A DNA stretch of 64,000 bases from Chromatiaceae bacterium (GTDB lineage Bacteria > Pseudomonadota > Gammaproteobacteria > Chromatiales > Chromatiaceae): NCBI GenBank assembly GCA_024235215.1, contig JACKMU010000004.1, positions 344,914-408,913 of the forward strand. Reading direction: 5' to 3'. The stretch's first letter is position 1. Each line of letters begins with the position of its first letter. Below are positions 58,698 through 64,000 of this stretch, in pieces. A program made the position numbers and the translations under genes. Below the pieces are notes generated by a model. It ran no database searches, was not told the origin of the DNA, and was given only the letters and a program-made list of their open reading frames with translations.

Positions 58698-60626
58698 ATG
58701 GCCAACCCATTTGAAAAACGCGCAACCGAATATCTAAGAAATGACGAAGCCTTTTTATCGGTAGTTTCCCCAGCTCCGTTGCACTCCTATTTCGAGCAGA
58801 AGGCCAGAGACGGTAATTTATATGACCGTCTTACGATGGTTATTGGGACGCCAGGTAGCGGTAAGACAACGATCGCAACGCTGTTTCAGTATAAGACGCT
58901 ATGCACCTTGTTACGCAATCCGGGAATGGACGGTTACAAGGAACTAGTGCATGCGATGACAAAATGCGGAGCAATAAGCGGAAACATGCTGGTCATAGTT
59001 GGATGCCGACTTCCGTTAGAAACAGAATATCGGGAGTTTTGGGAATTGCCCTACCCGGAGGAGCTTAGACACGGATTAATACAGAGCTTGCTTCAAGCCA
59101 GAGCTGTAATTGCATGGGTGCAAAATATTGCCCGTGCACAAAACGTAGAAGCAGATGCGATAAAAATTATACCAAGGGAAGGTGCGGTTGCTTCTCTAGG
59201 CCAGATTGGAGGCGAAAATGCCGTTAACGTCCTTGCAAAAGCGCGTGATGTTGAGCGCGCAATTTATCAGATAGGTGCAGCGCTCGTATCGCCAGCGATT
59301 GAGAGCATACCCCATGGTGCAACTGATGCCTATCAGCCGTTTGATGTGATCAAAGCGTTCTCAGTCACTGGCAAAGCAGGAACTGCTCGTAGCCTAAAAC
59401 CCCTGGTTATCCTAGATGATGCGCACACGCTCCATCCCAAGCAACTGCTTGCTGTACAAAGCTGGTTAGCGAAACGTGAAATTAGGATTGCACGATGGCT
59501 TCTGATGCGTCTTGATGCCCAGACGCCACGGACAACATTAACCGATGCATTGGATCATGAGTTAGAGGGAGAGAGAGCTACGCGCATTAAGACTGCCAGG
59601 GAGATTACGGAAATCTGGTTGCAAAAGACCGGCGATCGTCCCCATCAAAGGCAACAATTTCGAAAAATGGCGCGAGAAATGGCCGATAAATATCTCGGCC
59701 TCATGGAAGTCTTTCGTCATCAGGGTATTAGCAGCCTTACAAGTATTCTCAGCACCATGCCTGTGTCATTAAGTGAGTCAAAATATAAAAATTTGGAAAG
59801 CAAAGTAAACCGGACACAGCGGACTAACAATATTTCCGATGAACGTAGGCAGAGCCTTGAAGAGGAAGTCGGTCGATTTTGTAGCGGATCAACACTACCC
59901 GATCTGGGGCGCGACGTAAAACTTGGAATGCTGAATATTTTGATGCACCGATATGCAAAGCGTGTTCCTCAAGCCAGTTTATTTGAGCCACATGAAGATC
60001 TGGAGCCCAATAAGCCGATTTCAGCCAATGCCGATGTCGTTGATGGAGCAAAGATCCAGTTGCTCCACGAGTATAATCGGCCTTATTACTACGGTATTGA
60101 TGTTCTGTGTGATGGTAGTTCTGAGAATGCGGAGCAGTTCTTGCAACTGGCTGGAAGACTCGTGTCTGTTGCGGAAACACGGATTATACGGGGAGAGCAA
60201 CCGCTCCTTTCGACACCTTATCAGCATAAGGAATTACAAAAAAGGGCGCTCGAAATAGTACAAAGTTGGTCATTTCCTGAACAAAAGCTGGTGCGTCTCA
60301 TTAATGACGAAATGGTACGGCAGTGTGTGGAGAAGGCACTTGAACCGAATGCGTCGCTCGGTGGTGGACCTAATTCATTTGGAATACCTCAGGATGAATT
60401 CAAGAAAATTCCAGAAACACATCCTGACTTGGGTCAAGTTCTGAAATATGGTGTGGCCTATAACGCATTTTCACTAACGCAAAATCATAAGACGAAAGGA
60501 AGGTACTGGTGTTTACTTGAGCTGAGTGGTGCCGCGATTATCGCTAATGGGTTAAGTTTGAGAAGGGGTAATTTCCTTGAGCGCGATGTAAATGATTTGA
60601 TCAAGATTCTGGAAGGGGGGCGTTAG
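58698..60626 (+). CDS. ORC/CDC6-like P-loop ATPase
   Basis: A 642-residue protein from ATG 58698. P-loop V-I-G-T-P-G-S-G-K-T-T at 48-58 and Walker B P-L-V-I-L-D-D-A-H-T-L near 234-244, followed by a sensor-type strand (A-R-W-L-L-M-R-L-D-A). A helical lid and an all-alpha C-terminal region with winged-helix character follow. The shape fits AAA+ or STAND-like switch ATPases of the ORC/CDC6 group. It is probably the sensor/switch of the run. It overlaps the next gene by one base (TAG/GTG). Confidence 0.72.
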   Translation: MANPFEKRATEYLRNDEAFLSVVSPAPLHSYFEQKARDGNLYDRLTMVIGTPGSGKTTIATLFQYKTLCTLLRNPGMDGYKELVHAMTKCGAISGNMLVIVGCRLPLETEYREFWELPYPEELRHGLIQSLLQARAVIAWVQNIARAQNVEADAIKIIPREGAVASLGQIGGENAVNVLAKARDVERAIYQIGAALVSPAIESIPHGATDAYQPFDVIKAFSVTGKAGTARSLKPLVILDDAHTLHPKQLLAVQSWLAKREIRIARWLLMRLDAQTPRTTLTDALDHELEGERATRIKTAREITEIWLQKTGDRPHQRQQFRKMAREMADKYLGLMEVFRHQGISSLTSILSTMPVSLSESKYKNLESKVNRTQRTNNISDERRQSLEEEVGRFCSGSTLPDLGRDVKLGMLNILMHRYAKRVPQASLFEPHEDLEPNKPISANADVVDGAKIQLLHEYNRPYYYGIDVLCDGSSENAEQFLQLAGRLVSVAETRIIRGEQPLLSTPYQHKELQKRALEIVQSWSFPEQKLVRLINDEMVRQCVEKALEPNASLGGGPNSFGIPQDEFKKIPETHPDLGQVLKYGVAYNAFSLTQNHKTKGRYWCLLELSGAAIIANGLSLRRGNFLERDVNDLIKILEGGR

Positions 60627-61726
60627 TGAAGGGTCGCCCACGGTGGGACCAGTGTGTCGACCATAAGGATGGAGGCGTTCCATCGTTTATCAATGAGTAC
60701 TTCTCGTCGCCCGATCGTTGCTGTCTGCTGATTGCCGGTGCAGGATTCGATCCGAGAACGCCAAGCTTTTGCAAGATATTATACGACACGCTGAATGCGC
60801 GATTACACGTGATCCTAATTCGAGAAGAACGTCCAAATCCAGATGTTAATCTCGTGAAACGTGCTGATCACAATCTGCATTCAATTCAATCATTACTTAC
60901 TACTAGTAAAATAATCAAGGTCGATATTTTTGCTGAAGACAATGCGATTGTTGGGGGGCGTAATGTGATCTCAGAGTTACGCTCCGAAACGCTTGGTGCC
61001 TACACAGATATTGTTATTGATCTAAGTGCACTTTCGATCGGTGTTAGTTTTCCGATTGTTCGTTTTATGTACGAATCGGCCCAGCGATCAGACGCCCCGC
61101 TTAACGTCCATCTGCTAGTAGCATCTGACCCCGGTCTCGACCATATTATTACCCCAATCTCCAGTGATGTTGTAAATAAGATCCATGGATTCAAAGGGGG
61201 GGCTGGGCTTCATGGTGAAACCGAACCTGCAAAGCTATGGTTACCGCAGCTATCCATCAAGCGTAAAGACGATCTTCGGCGAATTTATGACGCGGTCGAT
61301 CCTCATGACACGTGTCCAATCCTGCCGTTCCCTTCGCGGGACCCCAAAATCGGTGACCGATTGGCCTTCGAATTTCTTGCTGAACTAGAGGATATTTGGG
61401 AGGTTGATACGCGTAATATCGTCTATGCTGATGAGGAGAATCCGCTTGATTTATATAGGACGATTTTGCGTATTGACGACGAACGCCAGCCGGTATTCGA
61501 AGACTTCGGAGGATCATTATTGGTGTTGTCACCACTTGGAAGCAAGGTGCTGGCGCTTGGGGCGTTGATGGCGGCGCTGGAACGGGATTTCCCGGTATAT
61601 TACGTCGAAGCACTAGGGTACGATGTCGATTGGGAAAAGGCGGATGAGGCCGATCCAGGAGTGCTTGCAATGCGGCACATCTGGCTCTGTGGCGATGCGT
61701 ATCCGTCAGATTTATCTAGTATTTAG
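60626..61726 (+). CDS. Unrecognised Rossmann-like protein of the novel cluster
   Basis: A 366-residue protein from GTG 60626. I do not recognise a family. The N-terminus has L-L-I-A-G-A-G-F-D-P-R, a glycine-rich turn after a hydrophobic strand as in dinucleotide-binding folds, followed by alternating strands and helices (V-I-L-I-R-E-E-R; D-I-V-I-D-L-S-A-L-S-I-G; L-N-V-H-L-L-V-A-S-D-P-G). A second similar unit is near the C-terminus (L-L-V-L-S-P-L-G-S-K-V-L-A-L-G-A-L-M-A-A; V-Y-Y-V-E-A-L-G-Y-D-V-D). It may sense or modify a nucleotide ligand together with its neighbours. It is separated by 20 bp from the PfkB gene. Confidence 0.6.
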   Translation: MKGRPRWDQCVDHKDGGVPSFINEYFSSPDRCCLLIAGAGFDPRTPSFCKILYDTLNARLHVILIREERPNPDVNLVKRADHNLHSIQSLLTTSKIIKVDIFAEDNAIVGGRNVISELRSETLGAYTDIVIDLSALSIGVSFPIVRFMYESAQRSDAPLNVHLLVASDPGLDHIITPISSDVVNKIHGFKGGAGLHGETEPAKLWLPQLSIKRKDDLRRIYDAVDPHDTCPILPFPSRDPKIGDRLAFEFLAELEDIWEVDTRNIVYADEENPLDLYRTILRIDDERQPVFEDFGGSLLVLSPLGSKVLALGALMAALERDFPVYYVEALGYDVDWEKADEADPGVLAMRHIWLCGDAYPSDLSSI

Positions 61727-61746
61727 TTCTTGATGTCTATGGGTCT

Positions 61747-62796
61747 ATGGAAAATCGACAACAGACTACGCGACCACGTGTGATCGGAGCTGGGCTCATA
61801 GCACTGGACCTGGTTATCAGTGCGAACCCGGATGAGCCGGTCCAGCAATGGGCTGGCGGGACGTGTGGCAACGTGCTCACAATTCTTAGTTATTTAGGTT
61901 GGTCCGCCTATCCAGTGGCACGTTTGAATGGAGACCACGCTTCTCAGGGTGTCAAGAAGGATTTGAGAAAATGGGGTGTACATCTCGACTATGCCGAGTT
62001 GGCACCTACCAGTAGTACACCGATTATCACCCAGAAGATCAAGCGATCGATGTCAGGCGGTACAGAGCACACCTTTTCCTGGCATTGTCCAAACTGTGGT
62101 GCCGGACTTCCTCGTTTCAAGCCCGTAACGTCGGCAGCCGCAAACCAGGTTGCCCCGCGGTTAAAGCACACGAATGTATTCTTCTACGATCGCGTATCTC
62201 GTAGCGCACTAACTTTGGCGAAAGCATGTGCAGCCAATGGTGGGATTGTAGTTTTTGAGCCTTCAGCTATCGGTGATCCTGTTTTGTTCAAAGAAGCAGT
62301 AGATTCGGCGCATATATTTAAATATTCCAATGAACGCATAGATCAGCTCGTTCACGTCACCAATGCCGGACGTCCGGGGCTCATCGAAATTCAAACGCTG
62401 GGCGCAAAAGGTCTGAGATATCGAGTATGCCTTGATAAGGCAAGAACGCATGGTTGGCGTAATGCCAAACCCTTTATTCTCGATCAGGTAATCGATACAG
62501 CGGGAAGTGGAGATTGGACAACAGCCGGAATCATCGACCAATTGGCAAGAAGAGGATTAGTGGGGTTATTGCAAGCTTCCCTAACTAATATCGAGCGCGC
62601 TATTTCATATGGTCAGGCGCTAGCTGCATGGAATTGTGGCTATGAGGGTGCGCGAGGAGGGATGTATGGCGTTACAAGGGATATGTTCAGAAAACAGATT
62701 GAGTCGATTATTAATGGACAAAAACCGGTTCTGACAAGTCGAAAAAAAAATCGGACTCGTCACTCCGATACCATGTTTTTCTGCACTTCATGCTAA
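61747..62796 (+). CDS. PfkB-family sugar/nucleoside kinase
   Basis: A 349-residue ribokinase-fold protein. N-terminal G-G motif W-A-G-G-T-C-G-N-V at 35-43, G-D near 62, and C-terminal anion-hole motif D250-T-A-G-S-G-D256 with the catalytic Asp. Inserted near 112-118 is W-H-C-P-N-C-G, a CxxC pair not usual for the family; the tail has another C-T-S-C. Predicted to phosphorylate a sugar or nucleoside with ATP. It ends the forward run of the cluster; the next gene is on the opposite strand. Confidence 0.82.
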   Translation: MENRQQTTRPRVIGAGLIALDLVISANPDEPVQQWAGGTCGNVLTILSYLGWSAYPVARLNGDHASQGVKKDLRKWGVHLDYAELAPTSSTPIITQKIKRSMSGGTEHTFSWHCPNCGAGLPRFKPVTSAAANQVAPRLKHTNVFFYDRVSRSALTLAKACAANGGIVVFEPSAIGDPVLFKEAVDSAHIFKYSNERIDQLVHVTNAGRPGLIEIQTLGAKGLRYRVCLDKARTHGWRNAKPFILDQVIDTAGSGDWTTAGIIDQLARRGLVGLLQASLTNIERAISYGQALAAWNCGYEGARGGMYGVTRDMFRKQIESIINGQKPVLTSRKKNRTRHSDTMFFCTSC

Positions 62797-62809
62797 CAAG
62801 TATTTTTGA

Positions 62810-63295
62810 TTAACGTGCGGCAATATTTCTTGTTCTCTTTTGCAGTTGAAGTTCTTCACGGACATCCATTAGTAAGATCCCTAGCATGTTCTTCCCTCGG
62901 CCATTGACGATACCCCAGAGGCGATTGGTGGGATTATCTGTGCGTGGTAGTTCAACGAGCCTATTGTCACCGGTCGATAGCAGTAGCTCATTGAGGTCCT
63001 GATGTTGGGTAAATTTCTCCCATAAAATCGCTCGCATTCGTTCGAATTTTGTCTTCGACCAGCCGGGTGCTATGTCCCAGTGATACAAGCCGTGTGCAGC
63101 CATCGAAAGAAGTGCCGGTGATGGTGCGGACATCAACCACTCTCTTACTTCAGGACGCCTTGCTTTTCCCGCTTGGTAAGCATGTTCTGCTGTTGGATAA
63201 ATAACGCCCTCAAATTCGATTTCGCGCCGAAACAGATTACTAAAGCCCCCATAGGGTTTTTCATTCGCGCGATAAAAGCCAATCTCGCCGTTCAT
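62810..63295 (-). CDS. NADAR-family protein (ADP-ribose/riboflavin-pathway N-glycosidase fold)
   Basis: A 161-residue protein. NADAR/YbiA marks: G-F-S-N-L-F near 17, Y-P-T-A-E-H-A-Y-Q-A-G-K near 33 with the catalytic-type Glu, and the C-terminal W-G-I-V-N-G-R-G-K-N-M-L-G. Proteins of this fold cleave N-glycosidic bonds of ribosyl intermediates, and some remove ADP-ribose from guanine in DNA, countering DarT-type toxins. Its neighbours handle phosphoribosyl or sugar chemistry, so it may detoxify or process a product of the run. It faces the PfkB gene tail-to-tail and is divergent from the XRE regulator. Confidence 0.82.
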   Translation of the reverse strand: MNGEIGFYRANEKPYGGFSNLFRREIEFEGVIYPTAEHAYQAGKARRPEVREWLMSAPSPALLSMAAHGLYHWDIAPGWSKTKFERMRAILWEKFTQHQDLNELLLSTGDNRLVELPRTDNPTNRLWGIVNGRGKNMLGILLMDVREELQLQKRTRNIAAR

Positions 63296-63325
63296 AACGG
63301 GTTCCTTTGATGGTAATCCGAGCTG

Positions 63326-63356
63326 TTGACATCACATATGCAAATTGCAATATAAT
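63326..63356 (+). promoter_or_regulatory. Strong predicted promoter of the XRE gene, leaderless, with dyad
   Basis: Consensus TTGACA at 63326-63331 and TATAAT at 63351-63356, spacer 19 bp. The ATG of the regulator (63365) lies 8 nt after the -10, so transcription should begin at or within a base or two of the start codon. TGCAAATTGCA (63339-63349) is an 11-bp palindrome in the spacer, suited to an operator for autorepression. There is no Shine-Dalgarno. The reverse NADAR gene shares this 69-bp intergenic region. Confidence 0.65.
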
Positions 63357-63364
63357 ATGTAATT

Positions 63365-63736
63365 ATGCAAAAAGTCAAATTAAATGATGGAGAGATTAAG
63401 AGGTTATCCGCACGTTTTCGTCGTGCAATGAAACGAGAAAATCATACACAAAAACAAGTAGAAACAATAACAGGGGTTGGGCAGTACCAAGTAAGTAGAA
63501 TAATCAATGGGCAGTTTTCAACATTAAATACAAGTGTTCGAAAAATATGCAAATATGCAGATATTTGCCTTGGATCAAGTGCTATGAGCAAGCAGCAAAT
63601 CGAGGAAGACTTAATAGCGTCGGTACTAGATTTGTGGGACGGTTCTGTGTTGGATGGTGAGGGTATCATTGGCCTCTTGGAAAAACTAAAAAAGTACCGT
63701 GAAAACGCGGTAGGACAAAAAATACGCTGTAGTTGA
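63365..63736 (+). CDS. XRE-family helix-turn-helix regulator
   Basis: A 123-residue protein. Residues 10-55 form a helix-turn-helix: T-Q-K-Q-V-E-T-I-T-G-V-G-Q-Y-Q-V-S-R-I-I-N-G. The C-terminal part (E-E-D-L-I-A-S-V-L-D-L-W-D-G, then L-E-K-L-K-K) is helical and may bind a ligand or partner. Divergent from the NADAR gene and probably the regulator of this cluster. Base composition is strongly AT-rich, unlike the ICE backbone. Start at ATG 63365 is fixed by the promoter and homology to the HTH length. Confidence 0.8.
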   Translation: MQKVKLNDGEIKRLSARFRRAMKRENHTQKQVETITGVGQYQVSRIINGQFSTLNTSVRKICKYADICLGSSAMSKQQIEEDLIASVLDLWDGSVLDGEGIIGLLEKLKKYRENAVGQKIRCS

Positions 63737-64000
63737 AATATCTCGCGGTGCAAAACATTGTGACTATCTCGAATGGGGAAAATTGGACCAGGATACTGTT
63801 TGATTACACCGCGTCGGATTCGTATTGACTCCCGTAAAGGAGGGGGTAGCAGACTTCACCAAATTTGGCCATTCGCTAGCCATTACCTGCGTGAATTTTG
63901 CGTGAATGAGTCCTAAACTGTCCTGCATCGTTATGCAATTAACGCAACGGGCGCCACGGTAAGTCATTGATAGATAAAGCCGTGTGTTAGCCTAGCTAGT
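63737..64000. other. Window-end stretch with an integrase-arm-like repeat, no gene
   Basis: No open frame with a domain pattern. At 63888-63905 the DNA reads TGCGTGA-ATTT-TGCGTGA, a close match to TGCGGGA-GTTT-TGCGGGA at 444-461 beside the integrase. Such 11-bp-spaced direct repeats are typical of integrase arm-binding sites. The element may therefore approach its right end here, but no copy of the tRNA 3' end is present. Confidence 0.35.

Noticed and set aside
1..64000. CRISPR array
   Set aside because: No regularly spaced repeats of 25-40 bp were seen, and no cas genes are present.
396..64000. Second copy of the tRNA-Phe 3' end (attR)
   Set aside because: Short matches such as CCCTGGC near 23731 are too short and lie inside the conjugation cluster.

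Overview
The window looks like the left part of an integrative and conjugative element (ICE) in a gammaproteobacterial chromosome. The host flank is the 3' part of yggX and an intact tRNA-Phe(GAA) gene (320-395). A tyrosine integrase and its small AlpA/excisionase-like partner lie directly inside it, the usual arrangement for a tRNA-targeting ICE. The backbone belongs to the PFGI-1/SPI-7/ICEHin1056 group, which carries a GI-type type IV secretion system. Gene style and the yggX/tRNA-Phe neighbourhood fit a free-living or symbiotic gammaproteobacterium, but the genus cannot be read from this sequence.

Layout. 1-400: host flank and left attachment site. 407-3321: integration and control module, with int, xis-like gene, LexA/CI-type repressor and a divergent Cro-like gene around a shared operator region. 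3328-11141: maintenance module with ParB-family protein, DUF2857, STY4528-type replication protein, a 57-nt perfect palindrome, PFL_4669 family, an RHH-like protein plus ParM/StbA actin, STY4534 family, a RadC-like JAB protein and DUF6573. The last three non-actin genes each have a similar leader hairpin. 11348-13796: reverse-strand cargo (NYN-domain protein, VOC protein, DinB). 13797-15382: non-coding stretch with a possible structured RNA, then a second tyrosine recombinase. 15515-42341: the conjugation cluster (PilL-like, TIGR03759, lytic transglycosylase, PFL_4695, TraD, TIGR03747, RAQPRD, TIGR03758/45/50/46/49/52/51, the TraC/VirB4 ATPase, then TIGR03757/56/55 and TraG). It is interrupted by cargo at 21028-23116 and 30481-37477. 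42555-63736: a defence-rich cargo block.

Cargo. The interruption at 30481-37477 holds a 1674-aa SF1 helicase with a PD-(D/E)XK-like nuclease region and a GreA/GreB-like C-terminus, plus an overlapping pair of a tandem-RHH protein and a HEPN protein. The right block begins with a HTH gene, a GmrSD-type DUF262/DUF1524 protein and a DUF499, DUF3780, DUF1156 methyltransferase and PLD-helicase cassette, which is a recognised anti-phage-associated gene set. After it comes the most unusual part of the window: a visibly AT-richer co-directional run of a small membrane protein, a SIS-HAD fusion, a phosphoribosyltransferase-like protein, an ORC/CDC6-like ATPase, an unrecognised Rossmann-like protein and a PfkB-family kinase. 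It is flanked by a reverse-strand NADAR gene and a divergent XRE regulator whose promoter predicts a leaderless mRNA. I read this as a possible nucleotide/phosphosugar-based conflict system; no such complete set is known to me as a characterised system.

Limits. No relaxase gene and no convincing right attachment site are visible, so the element probably continues past base 64000. Functions come from sequence motifs and family knowledge recalled without database searches.
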